Shown: piece after piece, positions 25,341 to 34,131 of the stretch | Numbering within the stretch: position 1 is the stretch's first letter | Layout of the letters: every line of letters begins with the position of its first letter | From: JAXLXE01 sp046328115 | Lineage (GTDB): Bacteria > Chloroflexota > UBA6077 > JACCZL01 | Direction of reading: 5' to 3' | DNA: 64,000 nucleotides | NCBI GenBank assembly: GCA_046328115.1 | Contig: JAXLXE010000001.1 | Coordinates: forward strand, 1,922,001 to 1,986,000 | Notes under the pieces: model-generated | The model's database searches: none | The model's input: the letters and a program-made list of their open reading frames with translations, nothing else | What the model was told of the DNA's origin: nothing | Made by a program: the position numbers and the translations under genes

Positions 25341-27320
25341 TTGGTGATCGCCGCCGTGCTCCGCCTGGCGTACGTTGACCTGGCGCCCCTGGCGTACGAC
25401 GAGATCGACGTGCTCTACCGGGCGCGCGACGTGGCGGCGGGGCAGCTCACGGCCACGGGACCGCTGACCTCCTGGGGCATCCCGGACCCGCCCGTCTCCG
25501 TGTACTTGATGGTGCCACCCGCTTTCACGCCCTGGCCGGCCGCTGCCTCGACGGCGTGGGCGGCGGTGTTGAACGTGGCGGCGATCGGGGTGACGTACGT
25601 GGCGGTGCGGCGGTCCCTGGGCGCGTCAGCGGCGCTGGTCACCATCGCGCTGCTGGGGACGAACGCCTGGGCGGTGTACTTCTCTCGACGTACCTGGGCG
25701 GAGATTGCGCCGCTCTTCACTGCTGTGGCGCTCTGGGCTGCGCTGGAGGTGGTCTGTCGAGGGCGGGCGGCGTGGGCCGTGGCGTTCTTCGTGGCGCTGA
25801 TGCTGCAGGCGCAGACGCGGATCCTGGCCGCGATCTACGTGCCGGCCGCCGGGCTGAGTGTGTTGATGGCGCCGCGTGCCTGGGGCTGGCGGTGGCCCCT
25901 GCTTGGCTGCGTGCTGGCGGGATTCGTGGCATCGCCGTACTTGGGCTTCGTGGCGATCCACTGGGCGGAGCTCACGAGCCGGCTGGCGGAGGGGAATCGC
26001 GGCATAGCGTTGACGCCGAAGGCATCGGCTCTGGATCTGATCCTGTCGATGGCGTCTGGCTATTCGCTGCTGCCCGAGGGCAGCCGTGCCGCGCCGTGGC
26101 TGCCGGCGCTTGCCGAGGCGAGCCGCGCCGCGTTCTGGGTCGCTGGAGCGTTGCTGCTGGCTGGCGTCGCGATGTGTGTGGCCGCGGCGGTGAGGCGCGG
26201 CGGGAGTTGGCGCGCGGCATTGCTGGTGGCGGCGTGGCTGGTGCTGCCCGTGGGGATGCTGGTGCTGCAATCCTCCTCGATCTACTTGCACTACATGGTG
26301 GGGCTGATCCCTTCGCTGTTCGTGGTGATGGGGCTGCCGCTGGCGTGGGCGCTGGCGCACCGTTGGCTGGCCGCGCGGGCGCTGGCGGCGGCCGTGCTGG
26401 CGGCATACGTGGGGCTGCAGGTGGCGCTGGTGCTTGGGCTCTACCAGCTTGTGGCGATGTTCGATTCAGCGGACACTTCACCGGTGGAGCGCAGGCAGGC
26501 TGTGGCGGCGATTCCGCGGGAGGCCGCGGAGCAGCTTGGAACGGGCGAGCGGTACGGCGTGGAGATCCCGATTCGGTTCTGGCAGCAACTCGCGGACGGG
26601 GCGCTGGCGGAGGCGGCCCGTCTGGGCTTTTCGGAGATCTACGTGCTCGCGGGCGAGACGGACCCGCTCCTGGCGGAGCGCCCGGCAGTGCTGGATTTTC
26701 TCCTCAGGACGGGGGTCACTCCGCGATTTCTGCTGACAGACACGTTGGTCCTGCCGCTACATCGCCCATCGCTGGTTCTGGAGGCGCCGGACCTGGACGC
26801 GCCTGAGCAGATGCGGACATTTGGCCCGCAGCTCATCACCCTGGGCATTCCGAGCGTGAGCCGGACCGGGCGCGACAACGCGCGGCTGACGCTGGTGCAG
26901 GCGCGCGATGAGGCGGGATGGGCGAAGCTGGCACCGAACGCGTTGGAAGCGGACTGGTCGGGGGGAGTGCACCTGCTGGGGGTACGGGCGGCTCGGCAGT
27001 ACCGACCAGGGGAGGAGATCCCCGTAGTGACCTACTGGCGGCTGGACGCTGACGCACCCGCGGTTCCGCCGCTGATGACGGTTCGCGCGGTGGACAGCAG
27101 CGGCCGTCGTGTCGCGGAGACGGCGCCTGATCGTCCGTCGCCGCCGACTCCCGCGGGGCCGCGCGGGATCGTGAAACGGCATCTGGTGGCGCTCCCGCCG
27201 CGGCTGGTGGAGGGAGAGTACCGGCTCGAGCTCTCGCTGACTAGCCACGACGGAACCTTGCTGGCGGTCGGCGGGGCCGAGTCGCTTACTCTGGCGGGGT
27301 TCCGCGTGGCCGGTCGGTAG
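25341..27320 (+). CDS. GT39-like membrane glycosyltransferase with C-terminal beta-sandwich domain
   Basis: 659 residues. The N-terminal 370 form a GT-C core with DEIDVLYRARDVAAG (Asp-Glu motif) in the first external loop and TSWGIPDPPVSVYL. A soluble part follows, ending in a beta-sandwich (533-658: GVHLLGVRAARQYRPGEEIP through EGEYRLELSLTSHDG) that recurs four times in the protein at 39222. TTG 25341 is the only usual start codon back to the in-frame stop at 25251; the first helix clearly begins upstream (WAELAALVALL), so a rare start or coupling with the preceding gene is likely. Confidence 0.8.
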   Translation: MVIAAVLRLAYVDLAPLAYDEIDVLYRARDVAAGQLTATGPLTSWGIPDPPVSVYLMVPPAFTPWPAAASTAWAAVLNVAAIGVTYVAVRRSLGASAALVTIALLGTNAWAVYFSRRTWAEIAPLFTAVALWAALEVVCRGRAAWAVAFFVALMLQAQTRILAAIYVPAAGLSVLMAPRAWGWRWPLLGCVLAGFVASPYLGFVAIHWAELTSRLAEGNRGIALTPKASALDLILSMASGYSLLPEGSRAAPWLPALAEASRAAFWVAGALLLAGVAMCVAAAVRRGGSWRAALLVAAWLVLPVGMLVLQSSSIYLHYMVGLIPSLFVVMGLPLAWALAHRWLAARALAAAVLAAYVGLQVALVLGLYQLVAMFDSADTSPVERRQAVAAIPREAAEQLGTGERYGVEIPIRFWQQLADGALAEAARLGFSEIYVLAGETDPLLAERPAVLDFLLRTGVTPRFLLTDTLVLPLHRPSLVLEAPDLDAPEQMRTFGPQLITLGIPSVSRTGRDNARLTLVQARDEAGWAKLAPNALEADWSGGVHLLGVRAARQYRPGEEIPVVTYWRLDADAPAVPPLMTVRAVDSSGRRVAETAPDRPSPPTPAGPRGIVKRHLVALPPRLVEGEYRLELSLTSHDGTLLAVGGAESLTLAGFRVAGR

Positions 27321-27342
27321 CGATCCGCCGCGGCGCGGCCGC

Positions 27343-28320
27343 CTATCGCCAGGTGGCAGCGGTGCGGACGGCCGCGGCGATGGAATCGGTGGACGGGATC
27401 GTGAGGTTCCTGAGTCCAGTTGCCGATGGGACGGGGATGCGTGGGGCGCCGACTCGGCCGATAGGCGCCTTCAGCGCCCCGAAGGCGACCTCGGCGACTG
27501 TCGCGGCGATCTCCGCGCCAACACCGCCGACCTTCCAGGCCTCGTGGGCCACCACCAGGCGACCGGTTCGCTGGACCGAGCTCACGACGCCGTCTACGTC
27601 CCACGGCGCGAGCGAGCGCAGGTCCACGACCTCGGTCTCGATACCCTCCGCGGCGAGCTGGTTGGCGGCTTCCAGCGCCTTGTGCACCATCCACGCTGTG
27701 GCCACCACCGTGACGTCGCGGCCGGATCGCGCGACGCGCGCCTGACCGATGGGCGTGGGGTGGTCGCCGTCTGGCACGTAATCCCGGATGCCGTGGTACA
27801 GGAACATCTGCTCGAACATGAGGACCGGGCGATCGTCGCGGATGGCGCTGGCCATGAGTCCCCAGGCGTCCGCGGGAGTGGACGGCATGAGCACGACGAG
27901 CTCGGGCACGTGCGTGAACCACGCCTCGTAGCTCTGCGGGTGGCCGCGGTACGGTCCATCCCCGACTCGGGTGCGAATGGTCACTGGCACGCGGGCCTCG
28001 CCGCCGGTCATGTAGCGGAGGTTGGCCGCCTGGAGCACGATCTGGCTCATGGCGCACGGCAGAAACTCGCCGAAGGAGACCTCAACGATGGGGCGCTTGC
28101 CGCGGAGCGCGGCGCCGATGGCGGCGCCGACCATGGCGGACTCCGAGATGGGGGCGTCGCGCACGCGGCGGGGGCCGAATTCATCGAATAGTCCGCGGGC
28201 GCCCTGCATGGCGCCGCCAAACGGGCCGATGTCCTGGCCGATCATGAAGACGTCTGGGTCGCGGCGCATCTCGGCGGCGATGGCGCCGACCAGCGCCTCT
28301 GCCACGGTCATCCTGGCCAT
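27343..28320 (-). CDS. 2-oxo-acid dehydrogenase E1 component, beta subunit
   Basis: 325 residues with the transketolase central and C-terminal folds: VFMIGQDIGPFGG, APISESAMVGAAIGAALRGKRPIVEVSF (the conserved Glu that activates thiamine diphosphate), GDGPYRGHPQSYEAWFTHVPEL and EVVDLRSLAPWDVDGV. It forms a heterotetramer with the alpha subunit encoded just upstream and decarboxylates pyruvate, a branched-chain oxo-acid or acetoin; which one cannot be read from sequence. No E2 or E3 genes lie nearby. Four bases separate it from the alpha gene. Confidence 0.9.
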   Translation of the reverse strand: MARMTVAEALVGAIAAEMRRDPDVFMIGQDIGPFGGAMQGARGLFDEFGPRRVRDAPISESAMVGAAIGAALRGKRPIVEVSFGEFLPCAMSQIVLQAANLRYMTGGEARVPVTIRTRVGDGPYRGHPQSYEAWFTHVPELVVLMPSTPADAWGLMASAIRDDRPVLMFEQMFLYHGIRDYVPDGDHPTPIGQARVARSGRDVTVVATAWMVHKALEAANQLAAEGIETEVVDLRSLAPWDVDGVVSSVQRTGRLVVAHEAWKVGGVGAEIAATVAEVAFGALKAPIGRVGAPRIPVPSATGLRNLTIPSTDSIAAAVRTAATWR

Positions 28321-28324
28321 ACGG

Positions 28325-29302
28325 TCACATGCCCCGGGTGAGCTCTGCGGCGCCGGGCTCTAGCGCCGATTCCGCCTGGGCGAACGCATCTGCGATCTCG
28401 CGCTCGGTGGACCGTCGAAGCTCGGCGAGCGTGTCCGACGTTGCCTGTCCAAGCTCCAGTAACAGATCCTCGGCTCGCGTCAGTGGGTCGGCGGGTGGCT
28501 CGCTGGTGACGCCGCGGTAGCTGGCCTGGTCGGCGGCCCAGTGGCCGCCCACGCGGTGCGTGATGGCCTCGATGAGCGTGGGTCCTTGACCGGCGCGCGC
28601 GCGGGCGACAGCGGTGGCAACCGCGTCCTGGACGGCCAGCACGTCGTTGCCATCGATCGTGGCGCCAGGGATGCCGTAGCCAGCCGCGCGTGTCGAGATG
28701 GGGGCTGGCAGGTAGTCTCGGGCGGGCTCAGAGATTGCCCAGCCGTTGTGCTGGCACACGAAGACCACCGGGAGATTCCAGCAGGCGGCGAGGTTCACGT
28801 TTTCGTGGAAGTCGCCGCGATTGGCCGTACCGTCTCCAAACGAGACGACGCACACTCTGTCGGACCCCTCGTAGGAGAACGCCAGGCCGGCACCTGTGGC
28901 GGTCCCAAGCGTAGTTCCCAGATCACCAGCGACCCACGGCACGATGTTGGCGGACCACGGGCCGTTGAACGGTACCGATCTACCGAGCGAGTAGCCATCT
29001 GCTTTGCCCAGTGCCTGACTCGCGAGTCGGGCGGCGGCAGCGCCGCGCATGGCGTAGACCGCGAAAGGCCCCCGGTAGTGGGGGGCGGCGACATCGTCTG
29101 AACGTAGGTCGGCGAACGCGCCGACGATGACAGCCTCCTCACCCTCGGCCGGGAACCAGCGCGGGTTCCGTCGGGAGCACTCGCGTTCCATGACGCGGCT
29201 CCACAGCATCCACCGGAACAGGTCGATGAGGTGCATCAGCCGGTCGGCCGGGTGGAGGTCCGCGGCGGTCCCAAGATGACGGAAGGTGGCGAAGGGGCGC
29301 AC
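28325..29302 (-). CDS. 2-oxo-acid dehydrogenase E1 component, alpha subunit
   Basis: 325 residues. The thiamine-diphosphate motif runs from VVSFGDGTANRGDFHENVN to NLPVVFVCQHNGWAISEP, with GATIDGNDVLAVQDAV and a Glu-Ala-Ile-Thr-His-Arg substrate loop after it. The core begins at LIDLFRWMLWSRVMEREC. GTG 29302 gives the longest form; ATG 29236 would start right at the conserved core. It is the first gene of the E1 pair, divergent from the small membrane-protein gene. Confidence 0.9.
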   Translation of the reverse strand: MRPFATFRHLGTAADLHPADRLMHLIDLFRWMLWSRVMERECSRRNPRWFPAEGEEAVIVGAFADLRSDDVAAPHYRGPFAVYAMRGAAAARLASQALGKADGYSLGRSVPFNGPWSANIVPWVAGDLGTTLGTATGAGLAFSYEGSDRVCVVSFGDGTANRGDFHENVNLAACWNLPVVFVCQHNGWAISEPARDYLPAPISTRAAGYGIPGATIDGNDVLAVQDAVATAVARARAGQGPTLIEAITHRVGGHWAADQASYRGVTSEPPADPLTRAEDLLLELGQATSDTLAELRRSTEREIADAFAQAESALEPGAAELTRGM

Positions 29303-29312
29303 ATCGGTTGGC

Positions 29313-29318
29313 TATAAT
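29313..29318 (+). promoter_or_regulatory. -10 element TATAAT
   Basis: Perfect TATAAT about 40 bases before the ATG at 29359. No recognisable -35 at 16-18 bases. Confidence 0.55.
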
Positions 29319-29358
29319 CCCAGGCTGGACGCCGCGCCGTCAATTTGTCGGAGCATAC

Positions 29359-29670
29359 ATGCCGCGAACCAGCCGGACCGTTGCCCAGAAGCTCGCGACG
29401 CCCACAAAAGCCCGTCGTCGGCGATTCCAGCGGCCCGGCGACGCGCCCGCCGTAGATCGGCCGTCGGAAGCGTCGCCGATCGCGCCCAGCGAGCCGGCCA
29501 AGACGGTCGCCGCACCCCGAACCAGTTCGATCCGGCTCACGCCGCGCAAGACGTATCGTGACTATGCCGCGGAGTACGCCTACGTGGCCGGAGACCTGCG
29601 GCGGGTTGCCGTGGTTGCCGGCTCGTTGCTGGTTCTGCTGGTCTTGCTGTCGCTGGTAATTCGTAGCTAG
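29359..29670 (+). CDS. Small tail-anchored membrane protein of unknown function
   Basis: 103 residues. A basic N-terminus (RTVAQKLATPTKARRRR) and an Ala/Pro/Ser-rich linker precede a single C-terminal helix (VAVVAGSLLVLLVLLSLVI), so the protein is a likely tail-anchored, N-in membrane protein. RLTPRKTYRDYAAEYAYVAGDLRR just before the helix looks like the most conserved-type stretch. ATG 29359 sits behind CGGAG, with TATAAT upstream. Followed by a strong hairpin. Confidence 0.7.
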   Translation: MPRTSRTVAQKLATPTKARRRRFQRPGDAPAVDRPSEASPIAPSEPAKTVAAPRTSSIRLTPRKTYRDYAAEYAYVAGDLRRVAVVAGSLLVLLVLLSLVIRS

Positions 29671-29688
29671 GCTCGCGAGTCACAAGCG

Positions 29689-29725
29689 CAAGAGGCCCGC
29701 TCCTGTTCAGGGAGCGGGCCTCTTG
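29689..29725. terminator. Bidirectional hairpin terminator
   Basis: Perfect 15-bp stem (29689-29703 with 29711-29725, core GAGGCCCGCTCC) and a 7-base loop, between two convergent genes. There is no U-tract, so it may terminate by stem strength or act as a 3' stabiliser. Confidence 0.75.
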
Positions 29726-29747
29726 CTGATTCAGGCGAATCCCGGAG

Positions 29748-31385
29748 CTACCAGAGGCGGCTCGCCCCTACGTAGCGCGGGCCCCAGTAGCTGTCGCCCA
29801 GGCTGGAGATCTTGACGCCAGACTGCTCGTCCGACGCGTGGACGAAGCGCCCGCCGCCGATGTAGATCCCGGTGTGCGAGAGGCCCGGCATGTAGGTGTT
29901 TGCGAAGAACACGGTGTCGCCGGGCTGAAGCTGGGCCATCGAGACTCGCGGGCCGCCATTCATCTGGCCCCAGAGGCCGCGGGAGACGGGCTTGCCGGCC
30001 GCCTGGTGCACGTACCAGACGAATCCGCTGCAGTCGAACCCACCGGGGGAGGTGCCGCCAAAGACGTATCGGGAGCCGAGGAATCGCATGGCGTTTGCCG
30101 CGATGCCCCCGCCGCTGCCGCCGGTGCTGGCAACAACCGCGGCGGGACGCGCGGGCGCTGCCTGCGCGGTCGTGGCAGGGGCAGACGGCCTGGCCACCGG
30201 TGCCGCCGGAGCAGGGCGTGGAGCGGGGGCTGGCGCCGCCGCGGCAGTCCGGGCAGGCGCGGCGGCCTGTGCGGGCGCTTGTCGGGCCTGCTGCGCCGCG
30301 GCAGAAGTCACGGGAGCCCGGGCGGGCTGTGGTGGCGCGCTCGGCGCACCGATCCACGCGCCCAACGGACCGAGCGGCGTGGAGACCCTTGCCACTGGCT
30401 GCGGACGCTCCGCACCGGGGATGGTGATCTTGTCGCCGATTCGGATGTCTTTGGGATCATTGAGACCGTTGAAGTCGATGATGGGCCCCAGGTCAACCTC
30501 GTAGTAAGCGGCGATGTCCACGAGGCTCTCGCCTGAAAGGACCTCGTGTTCGATACCGTTCACACCAGGGACCTTCAACACCGCGCCCGGCTTGAGCACG
30601 TCGGGATCGCTCATGTTGTTCGCCATCAAGATCGTCCAGACCGAGACGCCGAACTGGGCGGATAGCTGATTGAGCGTGTCGCCCTCCTGCACCTCGTACG
30701 AGATGTTGGAGGCGCGCGGGCTGCCGCCTTCGGACGCGCGCGCTGAGGCGAGGACGCTGCGGCCGCCACGGTGGGGCTGCCACGCGGCGCGCTCAGCCGG
30801 CTCGGTGCCCGGAACGAGCAATCGCTCGTACGGGATTTCCAGGTCTGGCTCAACCGGGAGGCCGTTGGCCTGCGCAATCTCCGTCATGTCAGCGTTGAAC
30901 CGAGCGGCGACCTGAGCGAGAGTCTCACCCTGCTCGACCTCGGCGATAACGCCCTCAACCGGCGGGATCAGGAGCTCCTGGCCGGCCACGATGAGGTCTG
31001 GGTTGTCGATCTGGTTGGAGGCCAGGATCGTGCTGATGCTGACGGAGTACTCGGCGGCGATGGAACGGATGGTGTCACCCTCCGCCACGCGCCGCACCCG
31101 CACCCGCTGAGGCTCGCTTCCGCCCTGGTAGGCGGCGCGAGCGGCCAGATCGTCGTCGTGCAGCAGCCGTGCCACGATCGCGCTGGCGTCGCTTGCGGCG
31201 TCCAGGCGGTCCAGCGCACGCGGGGAGTACCACGCACTGCCGGCCACTGCCAGCCCCACCGCCATGACCAGCCCGTGCATTCCCGCGCGGGCGATAGCGC
31301 GGCGGGCAACCCTGGTTGCCAGATGGCTCCGCCGCTTGAGTCGAGACCAACCACTACCTAGCGGTCTCGCTTGCCTATTCATCAT
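29748..31385 (-). CDS. Secreted LysM (x4) - NlpC/P60 cell-wall endopeptidase
   Basis: 545 residues. A basic N-terminus and a helix near 36-52 act as signal or anchor. Four LysM domains follow, starting near 97, 146, 228 and 276 (for example YEVQEGDTLNQLSAQFGVS). An Ala/Pro linker (330-425) leads to a C-terminal NlpC/P60 peptidase with C452 (FDCSGF), H504 (SHTGIY) and H516 (FVHAS) as the catalytic set. It should bind peptidoglycan and cut stem peptides, as in cell-separation hydrolases. ATG 31385 with GAGGAG upstream. Transcribed from a strong promoter with a leader of about 310 bases. Confidence 0.93.
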   Translation of the reverse strand: MMNRQARPLGSGWSRLKRRSHLATRVARRAIARAGMHGLVMAVGLAVAGSAWYSPRALDRLDAASDASAIVARLLHDDDLAARAAYQGGSEPQRVRVRRVAEGDTIRSIAAEYSVSISTILASNQIDNPDLIVAGQELLIPPVEGVIAEVEQGETLAQVAARFNADMTEIAQANGLPVEPDLEIPYERLLVPGTEPAERAAWQPHRGGRSVLASARASEGGSPRASNISYEVQEGDTLNQLSAQFGVSVWTILMANNMSDPDVLKPGAVLKVPGVNGIEHEVLSGESLVDIAAYYEVDLGPIIDFNGLNDPKDIRIGDKITIPGAERPQPVARVSTPLGPLGAWIGAPSAPPQPARAPVTSAAAQQARQAPAQAAAPARTAAAAPAPAPRPAPAAPVARPSAPATTAQAAPARPAAVVASTGGSGGGIAANAMRFLGSRYVFGGTSPGGFDCSGFVWYVHQAAGKPVSRGLWGQMNGGPRVSMAQLQPGDTVFFANTYMPGLSHTGIYIGGGRFVHASDEQSGVKISSLGDSYWGPRYVGASRLW

Positions 31386-31704
31386 TTTTTCGCGTCGCTC
31401 CTCGGGTTCTCCACACGGGGCCGCTGGTCCTGTGTGTTGATCGAGAGGTCGCCTACGCCACCACAGCGCCTGGACCTCGCACGCGGCGTCTTTGCCACGA
31501 CGTGGCGCTCAACGAGCGCCGATTCTCGCTCCCGTCCTGATGCCCTGCTGCCTGGACGCCTCATCGCTGGCCAGGCGGACTCGTGGATACGGGGTGGCCG
31601 CCGGATCAGTTCAGACCGCGGCTGCCACGCGCTTATGCGATTTCTGGTGCTTCCGTTCAGGCTGTGATCCAAATGTGATGCTTTGCATCCATCTGGCCGC
31701 GGCC
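31386..31704 (-). other. Long 5' leader of the cell-wall hydrolase gene
   Basis: About 310 bases lie between the predicted transcription start and the ATG, with no ORF on the minus strand that looks real. Several GC-rich pairing segments exist. In other bacteria c-di-AMP (ydaO) riboswitches precede such hydrolase genes, but I could not find that consensus core here. Treat it as an unassigned regulatory leader. Confidence 0.4.
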
Positions 31705-31733
31705 ATTCTACACAGTGGGGCAAACCCGGTCAA
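31705..31733 (-). promoter_or_regulatory. Sigma-70-type promoter for the LysM-NlpC/P60 gene
   Basis: Minus-strand TTGACC (31733-31728), 17-base spacer, TAGAAT (31710-31705). One of the best promoter matches in the window. Confidence 0.7.
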
Positions 31734-31766
31734 CACGATCTTGACGTATTCGTGATATTGAGACAC

Positions 31767-31795
31767 TTGACATGAATGACGCGATGCCGTACGCC
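31767..31795 (+). promoter_or_regulatory. Candidate promoter for the gene at 31898
   Basis: TTGACA (31767-31772), 17-base spacer, TACGCC (31790-31795). The -10 is poor, but a similar TACGCT follows the TTGACA of the oligopeptide operon. Confidence 0.35.
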
Positions 31796-31897
31796 CCACG
31801 GCGTTGCCACAATAACGCTGGAGAGGCTTTTGCGGGGACGGCGTGTGCGATGGTTCGGCGCGATGATGTGTTGTAACGGTCCAGTCCGGGGGCTTCA

Positions 31898-32341
31898 GTG
31901 AGGCACGGAACGTGGGTGCCGTGGCTGGCGTGGCCGCCGTCTCGCTCGAGTGTGGTGGTTGCCTGGGCGACTGGCGCGGCGGGCGCCTACGTGTTGCTGT
32001 CCATGCTCCACGCGGTTGGAGTGGAGCGTCTGATCTCGGTGGACATCGCATTTGGACGGAGTCTGGCGTTCTGGGTAACGTCGCTGTACGTGGGCTTGCC
32101 GCTGTGGGCACTCCTCCCGCGTGAGCCGTCCGGTTGGTACGCCTGCCGCCGGATCGTGGCCGTGGGGCTGGTGACGGGCGCCCTTGGTGCACTCGTGTGT
32201 GCGGGCGTCCTGATAGCCTGGTTGGCTCGGAGATGGAACCCGTCCGTCGGCTGGCCCGTCGTCGGCAGTCTGCTGGCGGTCCTGGTCGTGGCGGCTGCCT
32301 GTCTGTGGATCGCGTCCAGGGACGCGGAGCCAGGGAATTGA
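31898..32341 (+). CDS. Four-helix membrane protein of unknown function
   Basis: 147 residues, with hydrophobic stretches near 18-40, 55-72, 85-108 and 118-141, so probably four membrane helices. GTG start behind GGGGGC. No family recognised. Convergent with the TauE-like gene, 16 bases apart. Confidence 0.55.
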   Translation: MRHGTWVPWLAWPPSRSSVVVAWATGAAGAYVLLSMLHAVGVERLISVDIAFGRSLAFWVTSLYVGLPLWALLPREPSGWYACRRIVAVGLVTGALGALVCAGVLIAWLARRWNPSVGWPVVGSLLAVLVVAAACLWIASRDAEPGN

Positions 32342-32357
32342 GCGGAGCCGCTGGCTG

Positions 32358-33146
32358 CTAAGGTGCGCGGGTGTTGAACACGTCGTACCAGAGCCCGGAC
32401 GCGATGATGATGACGAGCGCTGCGTAGAGGGCGCGCAGCAGGCGCGGTTGGAGGCGGGCGCTGATGATGCTGCCGATCTGGGCGCCGGGTATGGCGCCAA
32501 TCACGATGGCAACGCTCTCCCACAGCGGGACCTGGTTGGTGGCGAATTTCCCGATTAGCCCCGCCAGCGCTGTGGGGAACGCCACCGCGAGCACGGTGGC
32601 CATGGCCACTCGTGTGCGTTGTCGCAGCAGGAAGATCATGGCGGGCACCATCAGGAACGACCCGATGCCGATCAGGCCTATCAGCAGCCCGATGGCCGCG
32701 CCAGACCCCAGGGCCAGCGCCGGGTTAAATGGCGCGTGATCGTTGTGCTCCGCCGCGTCGGCGGCCCTCGGCAAGAGCATGAGGGCGGCCGCGGTGGTCG
32801 CGAGCAACGCTGCCACGATCAACAGCGCGTCGGACGGCGCGTACGCTGAGATGACGCCGCCCGCGAGCGCCCCGATCGTGCTGGCCACGCTGACGTAGAT
32901 CAACAGGCGGCGGTGCACGTGACCATGACGGCCGTGCATAAGGGCGCCGGTGAGAGAGGCCGCCACGACCTGCGCCACGGCGATCGCGGCGGCGCGCTTG
33001 ATCTCGATCGTGTCGAAACCTAGCCACTCGGGCAGGTAGAGCAGCACGGGAACGATGATGATGGCGCCGCCAATTCCGAGCAGCCCCGACACGATGCCGC
33101 TTCCCGCTCCCAAGAGCGCGAGCAACAGATAGAAGGATGGGCTCAC
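32358..33146 (-). CDS. TauE/SafE (TSUP) family membrane permease
   Basis: 262 residues with about eight helices. The paired glycine motifs GIVSGLLGIGGAIIIVPVLL and, in the second half, GLLIGLIGIGSFLMVPAMIF are the hallmark of the family, which exports or imports sulfite, sulfoacetate and similar anions. The frame is open to 33191, but that would start inside a hairpin terminator, so GTG 33146 (directly before the first helix) is preferred. Substrate unknown. Confidence 0.88.
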   Translation of the reverse strand: MSPSFYLLLALLGAGSGIVSGLLGIGGAIIIVPVLLYLPEWLGFDTIEIKRAAAIAVAQVVAASLTGALMHGRHGHVHRRLLIYVSVASTIGALAGGVISAYAPSDALLIVAALLATTAAALMLLPRAADAAEHNDHAPFNPALALGSGAAIGLLIGLIGIGSFLMVPAMIFLLRQRTRVAMATVLAVAFPTALAGLIGKFATNQVPLWESVAIVIGAIPGAQIGSIISARLQPRLLRALYAALVIIIASGLWYDVFNTRAP

Positions 33147-33176
33147 GGAAATCGCGTCCGTGGGTCCAGTCGGGCA

Positions 33177-33215
33177 GACAACGGGACCCACCGCGGTACG
33201 GTGGGTCCCGTTGTC
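33177..33215. terminator. Strong hairpin terminator after the sugar permease operon
   Basis: Perfect 17-bp stem (33177-33193 with 33199-33215, core ACGGGACCCACCG) and 5-base loop. It lies 22 bases after the permease stop at 33238 on the minus strand. Confidence 0.8.
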
Positions 33216-33237
33216 ATCGGGTCAGGGACGGAGGCTG

Positions 33238-34131
33238 CTATCCCTTTACCGCCCCGGCGGTGAGCCCTGACACGTAGTAGTCCACGAAGAACGAGTAGAT
33301 CAGCGCCACGGGCACTGAGCCCAGCAGCGCGCCGGCCATGAGCGATCCCCAGAAGAACACATCGCCGCGGATCAGCTCGTTGACCACGCCTACCGGCAGA
33401 GTCTTCATGGGTGTGGTGGTGATGAAGACCAGCGAGTAGATGAACTCGTTCCACGAGAGGGTGAAGGCGAAGATGCCTGCCGAGAGGATCCCGGGCATAG
33501 CCAGGGGCAGGACGATCCGGATCATGGCGCCGATGCGGCCGCTGCCGTCCATCAGCGCGCTCTCCTCGAGCTCCTTGGGGATGCTCTTGAAGTAGCCCAT
33601 GAGCAGCCAGCTACAGAACGGGATCAGGAACGTGGGATAGGTCAGGATCAGGGCCCAGTAGGTATCTCCGATGTCGAGCGTCTTGATCACGTCGAACATC
33701 GGGATAAACAGCAGCGTCTGCGGCACCAGGTAGCTGATGAAGATGGTCAGGCCCATGATGCCCGCGCCCCAGAAGCGTAGCCTGGCCAGCGCGTAGCCCG
33801 CCGTGATGCCAAAGGTGAGGGAGATCGCCGTGGACGCCACAGACACCAGCAGCGTGTTCATGAGCCAGCGCGCGTACATGGTGTTCGTGAAGAGGTACGC
33901 GTAGTTCTTCAGAACTGGCCACTCGTTGAAGATCAGGGGGTTCCGGCGGAGGTTGTAGAGGTCTGAGTCCGCTTTGAACGAGGCGATGAACATCCAGTAG
34001 AAGGGGAAGAGTGTGATCACCACGAAGGCGATCAGCGGAACCCAGAAGACCACGACCCGCCGCCAGCCGCGGTCGGCGCCCACGCCAACGCTGCGCGGGC
34101 CAACGTAGACGGCGTCAGCCGAAGCGCTCAT
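33238..34131 (-). CDS. Carbohydrate-type ABC transporter permease (MalG-like)
   Basis: 297 residues with six helices. The EAA loop reads ELEESALMDGSGRIGAMIRIVLPLAMPGI, the site that docks the ATPase. FPFYWMFIASFKADSDLYN at the N-terminus is typical of CUT1 sugar transporters. Its ATG overlaps the stop of the partner permease (ATGA). No ATPase or binding protein gene is next to it. Confidence 0.92.
   Translation of the reverse strand: MSASADAVYVGPRSVGVGADRGWRRVVVFWVPLIAFVVITLFPFYWMFIASFKADSDLYNLRRNPLIFNEWPVLKNYAYLFTNTMYARWLMNTLLVSVASTAISLTFGITAGYALARLRFWGAGIMGLTIFISYLVPQTLLFIPMFDVIKTLDIGDTYWALILTYPTFLIPFCSWLLMGYFKSIPKELEESALMDGSGRIGAMIRIVLPLAMPGILSAGIFAFTLSWNEFIYSLVFITTTPMKTLPVGVVNELIRGDVFFWGSLMAGALLGSVPVALIYSFFVDYYVSGLTAGAVKG

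Noticed and set aside
31386..31704. c-di-AMP (ydaO) or c-di-GMP riboswitch upstream of the NlpC/P60 gene
   Set aside because: I read the minus-strand leader for the ydaO core (CCCGAA...CAGCTAAC) and for the GEMM core and found neither; the leader is kept as unassigned.
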